Assembly (NCBI GenBank): GCA_001600175.1
Contig: BCJC01000002.1
Coordinates: forward strand, 812,318 to 876,317
Direction: 5' to 3'
Length of the DNA stretch: 64,000 bases
Origin: Erythrobasidium yunnanense
Lineage: Eukaryota; Basidiomycota; Cystobasidiomycetes; Erythrobasidiales; Erythrobasidiaceae
Below are positions 10,834 through 23,442 of this stretch, piece by piece (position 1 is the stretch's first letter; each line of letters starts with the position of its first letter). The notes beneath the pieces were generated by a model. The model made no database searches and was not told the origin of the DNA. It was given only the letters and a program-made list of their open reading frames with translations. Both the position numbers and the translations under genes were made by a program.

Positions 10834-12816
10834 CTACCGATTGCTATGTCCGTCTCGAGCAAGCGGCGGGCGCCGACCCATCCTCCTATACTCATCCGCT
10901 GGTCCAAGCAGCTGCTCCTTCACCTTCTTCAGAGGTGCTAGCCCTATCCGAGATCTGATTGTCCTGCTCAGGACCGAATGTGTTCGAGCGTGCGGGTCGT
11001 TTCCTCCTAGGTAGCCTAAAGCAGCCATCTCTTGCAGAACAAGCTCTATGCGCTTGTCGTTATCACTTTCTGCCGTTTCAGGCGGAACAGCAATACCCTG
11101 TACCGTTTCTTGTACAGCATCGCGTTCCCGTAGAAGCCTTGTAAGAAGGCCTACGTAGACGAAGGGCGATGGTAGGATATTGTAGTGCTTCATCTCTTCT
11201 AGATAATCGAATGCAAGCTCCCAAGTTTGGCTGCCGAAAGGAGCGTGTAAACAAATGTCGATCAGATGCTCATATGTCGCCTTGTTTGGCGTCAGGCGAA
11301 GGAAGGCATCGCTTCTGAGGTGCTCGAGCAAGGATTCTGCTCGCTCGATGTCACTTTCGGGATGCTTTTGGTCTAAGGAGGGGAATAAACGACTGGGTAT
11401 CGGCGGAACGCATGCGGAAAAGAGGGTATTGAACGTAGAGATATCGATAGATGCAGCGAGGGCATCCGAGGGTGGGCGGAAGAGGACATCGGAGAGCTCC
11501 GTGATGGCGTCTAGGAGTTGATGCTCTTGACAGGCATGCAGGATGCCATTGACGAGTTGGATCGGTGGCGGTTGCTCGGGATCCGCGAGCATTTTCTTGA
11601 GGTTTTGACCAGCTTGCAGAGCTTGCTTCGGCGACTTGAGTCCCTCTGCAAATGCTCGAAAGTTGGGTTGAGCAGTCACGATCGGCTTGCCGCTTCTGGG
11701 CTTGAACTCCCTGTTATTCTCTTGATAGATCCGCTCGTACGTGTTGACTGCCTCTTGAAGATGACCAGCAGACATGTATGCTGTAAGTAACGGCGTAAGA
11801 TGCCACTCTTTGAGCGGCACACCCTGCAGTAAAGCTGGAAGGACTCGATTGACCAGTAGTTCGCATTCATCGAGGAGGCCATGGGCGGAGAAGAGATTGA
11901 GTGCACTGACCATAGTACCTTCATCTAGATCTGCGCCCTCCCTGATAAGGCGTTGTATGGCATATTGCGCTTCTTTCGGCTGTTGTACATGGCGAGCGAC
12001 CTTGTTAGCGCGAGTGTTTCGGAGCGAAGCGGCGTTACTTACTGTCCCACATCGGACACAGTCCTTGAGCAGATTGTATATCACTGGCGTCGGTATCCGT
12101 CGGGTCGAGTTGGGCTCGTATGTCTGGATGAGATCGATGGCCAGAGTTGTCTCGCCTAGCGAGGCCGCTAGCTCTATGACAGCTGATACAGTCTCTAGGG
12201 AAACATGCAGCAGACTGTCTGCTGGGAGCGGTGCTCGAGTAGCGGAAGATGTCGATGGTATTGGAGTTGCAGAATTTATCGAGTCGGCAAAGAGAGTATG
12301 CAGAGCGCCCTCCAGGTTGTTTTGGTTGCAAGCATGCTGGACTAGCAGATGCCCAGTATATCTGTTTCCTTGTATTCCCTGATCTTCCATGCGTTTTAGC
12401 AGTGGTGCTAAAGGGACGTTCGCCGTAACATGAGCCTAAGAGCATCAGATGGGCCGGCATTCAGCTCGTGTGCGATTGAAGATGCTGAGTGATCCGACAC
12501 ATACACTCAAGACCTGGTTCCAGACTTCGACATCGGGCGTAATTCCTGCAGCTTCTGCGTCCTCAATGACGCGCAAGGCTTCTCGGGACAAGCCATGGAC
12601 AGCAAAGGCTTTCGCTATGGCTTCGTACGTTTCCAGCGATGGTGTGGAGGACAGATCTCGCAATTGACGGGCATAATTGAGAGCTTTCGAGAGGTTTCCT
12701 TGCTCAGCAGCGCGCAGGATCAGCGGATTGTAGCGAGCTTGAGGTGTGTTTGCGGGCGTAAAAGCGATACGCGCAGCTGCAGGCCATCGCGATGCAGCGG
12801 CAACTCCTCTGACCAT
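10834..12816 (-). CDS. Pentatricopeptide repeat (PPR) protein, probably mitochondrial
   Basis: Three exons (12816-12505, 12435-12043, 11979-10834) give 616 residues. PPR-type helical pairs recur, for example TYEAIAKAFAVHGLSREALR, GITPDVEVWNQVL, WHLTPLLTAYMSAGHLQEAV and TPNKATYEHLIDICLHA. The N-terminus (MVRGVAAASRWPAAARIAF) is basic, alanine-rich and free of acidic residues, which suits a mitochondrial presequence. Fungal PPR proteins bind organellar RNA and act in its stability, processing or translation; the specific target cannot be told from the sequence. The second intron (12042-11980, 63 nt, GTAAGT with GCTAAC branch) is a multiple of three without a stop, so retention would insert 21 residues. 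The start is 66 bp from the divergent POP3 start. Confidence 0.8.
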
Positions 12817-12882
12817 GCAAATGTCGATAGCTCGCTGACCGTTTTGGGACCTTTTCTTTGCCGGTACAATCGCTATCCAGAT
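12817..12882. promoter_or_regulatory. 66-bp shared divergent promoter (PPR gene / POP3)
   Basis: Only 66 bp separate the start codons of the minus-strand PPR gene and the plus-strand POP3-like gene, so both 5' UTRs and core promoters must overlap each other or the neighbouring coding region. No TATA box is evident. Both products work in RNA metabolism, so co-expression is possible, but this is inferred from layout only. Confidence 0.5.
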
Positions 12883-14926
12883 ATGTCGACTTTACGCGCA
12901 AAGCAGCGCGAACAGGCTGCTGAAGCAAAGAAACTCAAGAAGGTCGTCAAGCCCGTACTGAGCTCGCCGTTTACGCTGCAATGGTCAGCCGGTTTCGACG
13001 TGATTTCTCGTCATGAAACTGATCCATATAACAGGCCTGAACTGTCCGATAATGCGAAGATCCAAGTGGAAGCTGCTCTTACGAAGGTCCTGATGCCTCT
13101 GGTCGAAGCTCGAGCTGCCGTTCACAAGCCAAAGGACGTGTCTGACCGAAGCAACAATGATATGCCTGTGGATGAACAGCGTGAAGAGCCTGTAGCAAGT
13201 ACTTCCGCCTTGCCTGCTAAGGTGTCAGAACAAGCGAGCGCCCCTACGACGCATCCCCATCCCAAATGGTCTAAACGCCAGCTTCGACTGGCGAAGCGTA
13301 CGACAAGACTGGAGAGAACGCCAGGCGCACGGCTACCAGCAGGAAGTCACGATGTACAGCTACGCTCCGGCAAGGTTATCACGGTGCCCAATCATGCTAT
13401 ACCTGAGAAGTTCTTTCCATCAATGCTGTTGAACAAGGCAGCAGCGCTCGATGCGCGACCTGTCATATGTGATCACCTAGTGATAGGCGTCAACGCTGTT
13501 ACTCGAGCTCTGGAGGAAGATATAGAGGATGCAAGAAGGGCGCTCATCGGCAAATCAGCTGTGGTCCGCGAGAAGGAGCGTATGCAGGACAGCTTGAGGT
13601 GTTTCATCCCAGCGCCGAACTTCAGCACACGCAAACAGCGAAGAGAAGTCCGTAATGCATTGCATCGAGAGGATCAGCATGAGAAGTCAAAGAAGCGAAA
13701 AGCTATGCAGGAGAAGGTGGTTGAGAATGAGGCAGCGATGCCAGAGGCTATGAATCACATTCCTAGAGGAGATGTCGTCCTACTCCTCACCTTAGAAGAC
13801 ATCGTGGCAGATCTGCCAGATACTCAGCCCGCAGGACCGGACGCTAGAGAAGCCATCAATTCCGTCATTCAGCATGTCAAGGGAACTGTTGAAGAATCTA
13901 TGCCAGCGGATATGGCCCTCGATGCGGGCGCTGCCGTGCCCAGTCCAACGATTTCTATTCCTACGAACCTCATTTCGAAGCTTGTTGGGGAAGCAGCAAT
14001 GATAGATCCGCAAGCAAAGTCGATCTTGACCTCCTTGTTGATGCGCCATGACCCGTCCTGGTTTGCGAGTCAAAACAAGCTGGCAAGCCTTAAAGCACTG
14101 CAGAAGGAGGCTCAGAATGAGGCAGCGGCAGCGTCTGCACCAGGAAAAAGGAGGAAGGGCACGCATAATACTCAAGAGCCTGCAGCTACGGCTTCAGCAG
14201 CCAATACGACCAATGTCGATCCCGCGAAAGCCAAGGTAACTACCTCTATTTTCGATCCCAGCAAACATCTAGCACTTGTCTTCGTGGCGAAGGACGACAT
14301 TAATCCAGTCGATATAGTGACACATGTCCTCACTACTGTCACAGTGAACAATTCCATCGCTGTTGGCTTAAGAAGCAAGAATGCTAGAGGAGTCGAGAAA
14401 GGCAAAGCGCGCGACAAGGACAAGCCTGAGGGAGAGGAAAGTGTCCATAGCTCTCTCCCAGCGGAGGGCATTCGCATTCCAGATATTCTGCTAGTACCGC
14501 TTCCGAGGGGTGCCGAAGCAAGACTCGCTGAGTTACTTGGCATTCGAAGGGTGTCTGTCCTTGCTTTCACAGTAGGTATACGTGTGTGTTGAGTATACGC
14601 GTGCTGATTGTCTCTTGCAGAACAGCCAGATAGATGAGTTTGACCAATTGAAGCGTCTAGTGAGGAGTCATCTGCCAGAAGGGCCGTACGCGGACTGGCT
14701 AGTACCCGCATCGAATCATCTACCGCCAGCAGATGACCCTCACGCCGATGTCCCTGGCCGACATCTGCTTACATCCATCAAGCACCTTCAGACGCACGCG
14801 CCGGCTGACCTCAAAGCGGCCAAAGCTGCAAAGAAGGAAGCGAAGCAGGCTAGAAAGGAGGGTAGGAAAGCAGGAGGACAGGACGTTGACGAAGATGGAG
14901 AGGTATTGATGGCGACTCAGCTTTGA
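12883..14926 (+). CDS. POP3: RNase P/MRP subunit Pop3-like protein
   Basis: Two exons (12883-14571, 14621-14926) give 664 residues. Pop3-type landmarks are ICDHLVIGVNAVTRALEED (near residue 197) and LALVFVAKDDINPVDIVTH, followed by DILLVPLPRGAEARLAELLG and IRRVSVLAF; together they form an L7Ae-like fold split by a long low-complexity insert. Pop3 is a protein subunit of nuclear RNase P and RNase MRP, which process tRNA 5' ends and pre-rRNA. The protein is much longer than yeast Pop3 because of charged inserts, including a KKRKAMQEKV-type basic segment that may act in nuclear or RNA binding. The C-terminus is a Lys/Ala coil. The assignment rests on conserved blocks and not on overall similarity. 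Confidence 0.75.
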
Positions 14927-15254
14927 CCGCACTGCAAGCAAACTGTAAAAGCAGTTCTAGCTATGTGGCTTGGTGGAGGCACAATGTCGACTGCAGTATT
15001 GTGCTAATGCATGCTATGAAAAAGACACCCTCGAGAAAATCCTTTCTCGCAACCGAAAGGCATCGGGTCTCGCTTCTCGCGTATTTCTCGCGGCCGACGC
15101 TTTTTGTCAAACTCTGCCATTCCGCACGGCTCCCTCTGCAATTAGCCAACACTTAGGACGTCTTTCTACTTCCTTCTTCTCTTGATTGCTGGAGTTGGTT
15201 GTCGTTAACATAACTCTTACTTGACCTAACTCGGAAAGGGCAGAGGTTTCGAGA
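14927..15254. other. Intergenic, no gene seen
   Basis: This spacer lies between two plus-strand genes and presumably holds the POP3 3' end and the promoter of the coiled-coil gene. No RNA gene or repeat is visible. Confidence 0.5.
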
Positions 15255-16823
15255 ATGGTTCTGAGCAGCACCGCCGACTCGTCTGTGTTCGGGTTCGCAG
15301 ACGCGCCTTCTACCTATGCAGAGTCCCGGATACTGGATAACGCCTCTCACCACCACAAGCTGCTGCTACGTTTGTGTGCTCTCGACTATGCTCCCTCTGT
15401 TTTCCGCGAGAAACTCGTTCGACTTTCCGAAATACAGGCAGAGATTGACCAGTGCCGCTCCGCTGTAGACGAGATACAGAGAGAACAGAGAAAGAATGCT
15501 GTGTCTCCGCGCCTGGGCTTTTTCAGGAAGACGCTCCTTGAGCCGAAGGAGCCGGAACAGGGTCCTATTCCCAGACGTTCGCTTGACCTGGCAGATACGG
15601 AGGAGCGCCTTGTGAGGTCAGAATCAGAGCGCGAGCGTGTCGCAAACAGTGTATGCGCTCCCTTCTCCACTCCGAAGCAGCCTGCTGACCGTTTTCACCC
15701 CCAAGCTGCGAGAGGTGGAAAGTCTAGCTAGAGAACACGAAGAGACCCAGGCTCAACTAGACTCGCTCTATGAATCTATCTTCGCGGGTCCGAGTCCGTC
15801 TGATACGCACTGCGCCTTCGCTCAAATGGCTGATATATCGATAAACAGCGGATGGCTTTCCCGAGGAGGATGATGCGGAACTAGAAGTACTGGTACTTGA
15901 GAAGGATCTTGCTGAGGTGAGTCTCCCTCGTACTGCTGTTGTTCCGTACCTAAGGTCTCATTGTTATGTAGCACACCGAGCTCAGTAAGAACGCCAAAGC
16001 TGCCATCAATTGGCTCGATCATGCATCGAATTCCGCCATCTACGCGTTCAAGCAAATAGAACTTGCGGTTAGTCAGGCTATATACACAATGCGCATCAGA
16101 ATGCTGAACCGAAGGAATTGTGGGCGAACTCGAACAGAAAGCACCTGTCCAGTCCACCTCGAAGTTCAAATTCGACATCGCTTCGAAAGACTGCGTAATT
16201 CGCGCTCAACAATACATGATGCAGGCTGTCAATAAGCTCAAGCAAGCTCGGCTTCTCGATTCTCTCGTTGTGGACGATACGCAACCGGATCGTATGATTC
16301 AAGTCATGGACGGCATACTCGACAAGAAGATCTCAGTGGATCTATCTGTGGAAATTCCCGCCGCTCAACACCTGCTTCGGGAAGCTGCAAGGCTAGTGTA
16401 TGACGAGAAGGTCAAGGCCAAGCGTCGCAGCAAGCACATACATCAGGCAAATGTAGAGGCTACGAAAACGAAACTCCGGTCAGCGAAAGAGAATCTCGAT
16501 GCAATTCGCAGGGCCATCTTTTTGGATGTCATCGAAGCCAGGGATCTGTTTGCAACCCCAACCACAGCCAGATCCAGCACACCTGGCTTGTCGTACTCTT
16601 CCGATGTTACCAGCGAGCCTGAGTCAGAATGTTCGACTCCAATAGACGGGCATGTCACCCGCAATTTCACCTTCGATGCTGGCCGTTCTCCTCAAGGTGA
16701 TCCAATTGGTAGGTCTTTACGTGACCTCTCTGGTGAGCATCGCTAATAGTAACATCTGCAGACGAGTTGCCTGAATACCATCCGCGTACCAAGCTTTACA
16801 ATATTCTAGAGCTATCAGAATAG
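15255..16823 (+). CDS. Fungal coiled-coil protein of unknown function
   Basis: I favour six exons: 15255-15650, 15706-15793, 15849-15916, 15972-16067, 16138-16708 and 16762-16823 (about 426 residues). The N-terminal half is a heptad-like coil (IQAEIDQCRSAVDEIQREQR; REVESLAREHEETQAQLDSL). It then reads FAGPTDGFPEEDDAEL, a GPTP.FPEED-like block I associate with an uncharacterised fungal family. A helical central region and a short tail, ELPEYHPRTKLYNILELSE, follow; the tail holds a PEY/PRT segment. The intron before exon 5 is ambiguous: a 43-nt alternative (donor gtcagg at 16075, acceptor 16117) would add a few residues (including GELEQ). Function and location are unknown; there is no membrane span or signal peptide. 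Confidence 0.65.
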
Positions 16824-17032
16824 CTAGGAGCATCGATATCCATTAGTAAATCACGATCTTTCAGCGTTTCAGTACGTCAGTTTCAGCATGCATGGATTCT
16901 GTACTACAAAAGAGGGCATATTGCAGTAGGCTGTAGTATGTATTAGTGCCTCGTACTGCATAGCGTACTCTAGCTTGTTGTACTAAGCGAGCAACCAAGT
17001 ATTGCACAATAACGATCTGGATCAGACCACTC

Positions 17033-19448
17033 CTAGCTGCTGTCGTTGGCCTCAGCACCATTCACAGCTTCTTTCGCTTTAGCCTTCTTGCGCTGTTTCG
17101 CACCCAGTCGCTTCTTTTTCTCTTTCGGCTCGCCAGTCTCTTCGCCAGGTGCGCTCGCAGCATCGGGTGCCTTTCTCTTCTTTTCGTGGGAGTGATATGT
17201 TCTTGCTCTCTGAGCCGCGATTTCCTCCTCTGTCGGCAAATCTTCGCCCCATCGTCTCGCTGCCAATACCTTCCTCAGCTCCTTCAGCTTCTTGCGCTTC
17301 TTGTTTGGCTTATCGGAGGTATCTTTATAAGGCGCTAATCTTCTTAGCGACTCGTACTCGTTCAGCTCAGCATCCGTTGCCATCAGTATCTCGGCCGGCG
17401 ACAGCACGTAAGGATCTTGGCTAGTACCCAGAGGGTTGAGAATATCCTTGGTCGTGTAGTGAAAGCGGGTCGGGAGATCACCAATCTACAGACTGTTCAG
17501 CAAAGCACTGCACCATTAATGCTGACAACTCACCATGTCTTCGTAGTCCAGCTTGTAGTATTCGTCCATATACTTGTCGAGGAGTCTCTTGCGCTCTTGA
17601 GGATCCGCGATAGCATCGAGCTCTGCCGGATCTATTTGCACTTCGTCCGCACCGTTGGCGTATACTTCCTCCTGAATATCCTCTACAGCTCTCTCCTTAC
17701 CCTTCTTGTCCTTCTTCTTCTGCTTCTTCTCCTTCTGCCTCTCAGCCCGAGTCTTCTTGCCTGATGGTCCGCCTTCAGACGGATCGTAAGCATCTCCTCC
17801 AGGCGCATATGCGTCGTCTTCTTCATACTGCGGCATAATGTCTGTAATATCGATATCATCGTCCCACACCGGCTTCCCATTCGCATCAACTTGATCGTCG
17901 CCGTAGAAATTCTCATTGAATACGGCAGCCATTTTTGAGCCATGCGTAGCGGGATCATACTCTGCTTCCAAATCCAGTGTCGTGAAGTCGAAATCGTCAG
18001 CCGCGCCGGCGGCTTCTTTGATCTTCTCCAACTTGTCCATGATCGCTTGGCGTTTCAGATTTTTCATGCGTTTCAGTTCCTCCATTCTCTGTTGCTTTTC
18101 AGCGTCTTTGCGCTCTTTCTTGGACTCTCTAGCTTTCTTGCGCGAATCATCTTCTCGCCTGATAGACTTGCCAACGTCACGAGCGTGTGTCTGTATCTCA
18201 TTGCCCGCACTGATGCAAAGGACATCAGCACTGCGGAAGGGACGTCAACGAGGTGAATATGAACTCACTCTTCTTCAAATCTAAAGTTGTATTTCGTCTC
18301 GAACTCTTCTGCCTTTTCGAACTCCTCTTCGGAATCTTCCAGCAAGGCAAGAGCGTTCGCACCTGAACTTGTAGCGAGTGCGGTTTCGTCGACATCGTCT
18401 GCTTGCGCTGTAATGTCCTTGTACGAAGGTAAGCGCTTCGACTTCTTGTCCAACCATCCACGGTTTAGGATGTAGCTGATTCAAGGTAGAAGGACGTTAG
18501 TTTTGCTCTCCTGCAGTCAAACTTGGAATGCGCATACTTCTTGAGGAAATCATCCTCATCTTGCGATGGGGCCGCGCCCGCTCTTTCGGCCAATTTGTTA
18601 CTCTCTTTTCGTATCGCCAGTGCCCGCTCCATCTCTTCCTCCCCTACAGTGTCCAACAGGAAGCGGCGATACTGATCTTCGTCATCACTATCCTGCCCCT
18701 CTCGCCGCACAAGGAGGCCGTCGTCCTCCGAATTACCATCTTCTTCGTTGTCGCTTCCGTCCAAGGCATTGAGGAAAGCTGCTTTCGTTTCGGCTCGCAA
18801 GTCTTCCTCTTCTTGTGCGTAAGTCTTGATACTAGAAGGGCCAGCAGTGGGTCCCTCTTCATCCTCTTCATCTCGCCCGCCGTTCGCCAATAACGCATTT
18901 CTTTGGTAATCTTTCAGATGAACGGCCTTGGTCTTTTTCTCTTTCTTCGATGTCTTCGACTTGCTTTGCTTGTTGGCCGCTACCTTAGCTAAACGTTGTT
19001 CCTCCTCTGGAAACGCGGAACACGTGTAAGCTAGGCCGAATTTATTGTCGGGGTCCGTCACTGCAACGCACCCGCAAAGAAGTCTGTATTGGCAGAGTAT
19101 ATGTTATCTTCTCCCTCGCGAATCTTTGTGATCATCTTCAGGATGGCAGCATCGACTTGGGGTGTCACAAATTCAGCCTCGGAGTCTTCCGAGCTGTAGT
19201 CGGTTGACGATTCGCTGTCCTCATCTTCGTCGCCGAACGCATCAGGACCATACTTGTCTTGGACTGTATCAGTTGCGAACCCATATACAGAATTTTCAGC
19301 TTTCCGGGACGGACGTTGACTTTGTTCGAACATGGCTGAACTGACGCTTCGATAGCTCTTCGCGCTTCTTCTTTGCTTCATACTTTTGGGCATAATCTGC
19401 ATTCACCTTGAAGCCGGCACCATCGTCGTCTTCGAGCAGCGAACTCAT
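17033..19448 (-). CDS. KRI1: Kri1 ribosome biogenesis protein
   Basis: Six exons (19448-19346, 19263-19072, 19006-18538, 18475-18269, 18209-17534, 17485-17033) give 699 residues with all joins in phase. Kri1 landmarks occur in order: VNADYAQKYEAKKKREELSK near the start, KLQDKYGPDAF, YLKDY-like HLKDYQRNALLANGG, KNYILNRGWLDKK, NFRFEE, then the conserved C-terminal block (KLDYEDMIGDLPTRFHY, a SPAEILMATDAELNEY segment). Kri1 is a nucleolar protein needed for 40S subunit assembly with Krr1. Long acidic and Lys-rich runs are normal here. The gene is divergent from the first histidine kinase, with 244 bp between starts. Confidence 0.93.
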
Positions 19449-19476
19449 CGCGGAGTCCTTAGGGAGGATTTTCCTT

Positions 19477-19506
19477 GGACTGGACTGAACCGGACTGGAC
19501 TGGACT
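19477..19506. repeat. GGACT pentamer tandem repeat in a divergent promoter
   Basis: Six pentamers run GGACT, GGACT, GAACC, GGACT, GGACT, GGACT, only 28 bp upstream of the KRI1 start codon and 187 bp upstream of the kinase gene. They probably sit in the KRI1 5' UTR or core promoter. Whether they bind a factor is unknown. Confidence 0.6.
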
Positions 19507-19692
19507 TTGGGCTATCGTATCGACTCAGGAATCTTGTTGCTGGCAGCAGTACGGTAGCACGTCGATGATCGTCCGGTGACAGTTCGCCAGTCGCAAGGAA
19601 GAAGGCAAGGCCAGCTCGGAGTTGGGTAATCAAGAGATCCTCTCGCAGAGCGCTCTGCGCAACACCACTTCAAAAACAGCTGCAATACCACT

Positions 19693-22600
19693 ATGGCTTC
19701 TGAGCCATCGCCGCTGCCTACCTCAAGGGACGGAGAGATCCGCAAGCGATCACCCTCTGGATCCATCATCTACCTTCCTCCAGACGCTGTAGGAAGCGAC
19801 AGAGTAGATGGAGGTACGGGAGTTGACGAGGGAGATGAGTCGACTGCGGAAGATTGGGGCCATCCAAGTGTTCCCCTCGTCATGGATAAGAACCATGCTG
19901 GCAGTCCATTACAAGCCTTCAACCAGCAAGCGCACGATTCTGCATACGGAGGTGCGGATGTGTCTCCAGTGTCGAATATCCCCCTCCTCTCACCCACCCT
20001 ATCGAATTCCGAGAACTCCAGTACAAGCCCTTACAACTTCGCACAAGTGCAGAACGCAGTTCAGGAACTGTCCGAGACTTATCTCTTCCCACGACTAAGT
20101 CCAAACGAGCGCGAGCGCTTGACGCAACTATGGCTACTACAGCACGGGCTAGAGCAAGACCCAGCCTTCCAGCAACACCTCACACATCTCGTCTCTATGG
20201 TCAAAGCAGCTATCGGTTACGAAGTAGCTATACTGGGTCTAATGGACAGCGATGTTTACGTCCGAATCGCGACGGATGGCTGCCCACTGGCAGTACTGCC
20301 AAGACGCGAGGCTACTTGCGCCCACACCATGCTTCAACCACACAAAACGGTCTTCAACCTGCCAGATCTGGAAAGCGATCCGCGCTTTGCAAATAGCCCT
20401 CACGTTACACAAGGCGGGTTGCGAAGTTATGCGGGCACACAGCTTTGCTATGTGATTCCCGAATCTCAGTGCGTTTGACTTGGTCCCGTACGTTATGATA
20501 CTAGCCTAATAGTCGTTACCTTGCAGGAGAGTTGTCGTTCTAGGCTCGCTTTGCGTAGCCAGCTTTTCGAAAGCGCCAAGGCTCACAGACGCACAGGAGC
20601 AAACGTTGGTCCGGTCTGCCGAAGTCATTATGCATTCTTTGTAAGTCCATGCATGCTATTACAGACTCCAAAGCTGTAGCTAATTGTGGCTGTTTGTTCG
20701 CAGAACCTCGCAAGCTCGCTTGCATAGACAGACGGCTCAAAAGCAAAGGCGTGAACTGCTCGATGCCTTTTCCAGGAAGAGCCACTCGCCTACCTCTATT
20801 ATTCCAGAATCCATCGAGCTTATCAAGACTTTCTTTCCTGGATGTCGAGTTGGATATGAACCCAAAATCGGCGGCAGGATAGCTCTACCCGGAGAGGCGT
20901 CTATCTATCCTTCAAAATTGGAGGGGTGTATCTGGGAGAACACAGAGCTCTTCACTCATTTCATCCAGGAGTACAACCACGATAGTAGACGCAGGGTATA
21001 CACGGGAAGAACAGCTAGAGCTATCATCCTCGATTCTCGGCATGAGCGTGATCACTGCCTGACCGTCTCCACTAGCGACATCAAATTCGTCTTCGACGAA
21101 ACGGATCTCATCTTTGTGCAGGCAGTCGATCTTACTATTGCTGGGTACTATCAAGATCATCAGTTACGTGCTGCCCTAGACTCGAAGGCTTCGTTCCTGA
21201 GGGAAGTACAACACTCCCTGCGAACAAGCTTGAACGGGATCCTGTCAGCGTCTGAGATGCTGTCGGACGGCACAGAAGCGCAGACTATCGCCGGTGATCG
21301 ATCTTCTGCAACAGAGGCGGGCATTCAGCCTGATTCCTTGCTGGAGACGATAGATACCTCAGGTCATAACCTGTTGACGGTAATCAACAGTCTCCTTGAA
21401 TACGATAATTTTACAGAGAACATCAAAGTAGAGCCCAAGCTGCACGACCTCTACGACATCGAAGAAGGCACTTTGGAAAGCATAGTATCGGCTTCTTCTC
21501 GCTCCAAACTTGCCAAGATAACGCTCATCTCGGACAACGCGGTTAAAGATCATATAGATACACTTTCTGTCGATGCAGTCCTCCTGAAGCAGATCGCGAT
21601 AGCTATGCTTCAGAATGCGTTCGATGCTACTACCGAGGGCCTGGTGACACAGAAGATGTGGTATGACGATTACACGAATAGCCTTTACATCGAAACGAGT
21701 GATTCAGGTTGCGGGCTGGACGAGGTGAGCCTGACATGTGTCTCGCATGAGGATCGGGCAAGTCTGAACACCAGTACCACAGTGCGATAAAGAGCGTATC
21801 TTTGCACCTTTCCAGAAGGTCGACCCCTTTCGCCAGAACGCTGGTCTTGGTCTAGCCTTTGCACGTAAGAATGCCACTCTGCTCGGCGGCTCGGTAGAGC
21901 TCGTCAAGTCTGCAGTAGGCATTGGATCTACCTTCCGCTTCACCTTACCCAAGCCGGTTCTAGCGTGCAGCTGGCATTCTGCTCGGATGCAGATCATTGA
22001 GAAGCTACCTCAATACACCTATTGGGCAGCGGATCTAGAAATCTCCACTTCGTTCTACGCAACAGATCTGCAGCGCCTGTCTTGCTATAAAAGTCGAGAT
22101 CAGCAATCTGCAGACTTCGTCGTTATAACCCTAGGCTGGGTCGCGCACAACGAAGCAGATATTGCCAAGACTTTGGGCCCTCGCCAGGTGGCGATTGCGT
22201 TAACGTATCTGACGAAAGGAGGACAAAGGGCCGACACCGGCGCCAGTGCGCAGAATATTGTTTATTGTCAAATGCCAATCTGTCGGAATCGCTTGGTAGC
22301 TGCGATGGACCAGGCAAGCCGCTTGCTTGAGAATCAAACTCAAAGTGTGCCTATAGCGCGTACAGCAAGCCGATATCGAAGAGCGACACAAGCTGGAAGA
22401 CTGGATCTAGATCAGGTTTGCCAGGCCGATATTACTATCGAGCGGGTGTCCTTGAGCTGAGCCCTCTATCGCTCCCTTCATCTTTTCACAGCTGCACTTC
22501 TTACTTGTGGACGATAACGAAACAAATCTAAACATACTCAAGGCATATTGCAAGCGGCGGAAGTACAATCAGGTCGCAAAGTACGACGGTAACGAAGCAT

Positions 22601-22985
22601 ACGATGCATACGTCGAAGGACATACCTCCGGGAAACCATTAACCTTCGTTGTTATGGACTTGCAAATGCCGAATTGCGTGAGTTCAACATCAAACTCGCG
22701 AATCGAGCCTTTAGCTGACCTGCGGTGAAGGACGGCATCGAAGCGACCACACGCATACGTAAGTACGAACGGGAGCATGGCATACCCGCTAGTCGCATCT
22801 ATATGGGTAAGTCCGAGAAGGCTCTGCACGGTAGGACAATGCTGAAGTTATCTGCTTCAGTCACTGGTCAGAGCAGCGACGCCGACCGAAGCCGAGCGCT
22901 CAAAGCTGGATGCGATGCATACTTTGTCAAGCCTCTGCGTATCAAAGCGTTAGACGATCTTGTCGCTGAACATTTTCATGTCTGA
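19693..22985 (+). CDS. Cytosolic hybrid histidine kinase (GAF-HisKA-HATPase-REC), copy A
   Basis: Seven exons (19693-20468, 20527-20640, 20704-21724, 21795-22415, 22492-22677, 22731-22806, 22861-22985) give 972 residues. A GAF domain (about 130-300: RLSPNERERLTQLWLLQHG, then RSYAGTQLCYVI) is followed by HisKA, whose H-box VQHSLRTSLNGILSASEML carries the phosphorylatable His467; the usual Glu after His and the Pro of the RTP motif are both Ser here. The ATPase shows the N box (LQNAFDA), G1 (DSGCG) and G2 (GLGLAFA). The receiver has the acidic pair DDN, Asp900 in VVMDLQMPNC, Thr and FVKP, so the full phosphorelay set is present. There is no membrane span. Such kinases sense internal signals and pass phosphate to an HPt protein. 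A broken paralogue follows in tandem. Confidence 0.9.
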
Positions 22986-23442
22986 GGCCCAGGAAGAAGG
23001 GATTTAGAGCGATAGGAAAGGGGGTTCGGGTGCATTCATATCATACACAGTACACAGCTTTTGCAGTCGTGTCGTAGTAATAATAGTAGTGGTGGTGTGC
23101 AGTCAGTGTAGACTGGAATTCAGGAAAGTCTAACGGCTTTTGCGCGGCCATAGGAGATTCTAGACTTTCGTGTCTGTCCCGCAAGGTGACTTCTTCGAAT
23201 TTTCTGGCAGCCAACCTAGCCACAGTACAACTTGCAAGCAGTTGGCAGCTCCGACCTTACCTCGGTGGTTGCTGCCGCATGGTACTGGCTATCTCTTGAA
23301 CACACTGGCCTCTACTCGAATTCTGCATCTTGGGAGATCCTGTGGCCTGGAAAACTGCGGGCCCACATAGGCCGTACTGCCTGAGGCAGACCGAGACAAG
23401 CTGCTTTCATATCAAGACATTGCCCGACATCTGTCTTCGGAT
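22986..23442. other. Spacer between tandem kinases
   Basis: The spacer contains an imperfect GTAGTAATAATAGTAGTGGTGGTG simple stretch near 23073-23097 and no gene. It presumably holds the terminator of copy A and the promoter of copy B. I see no residual copy of the promoter region upstream of copy A. Confidence 0.5.
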
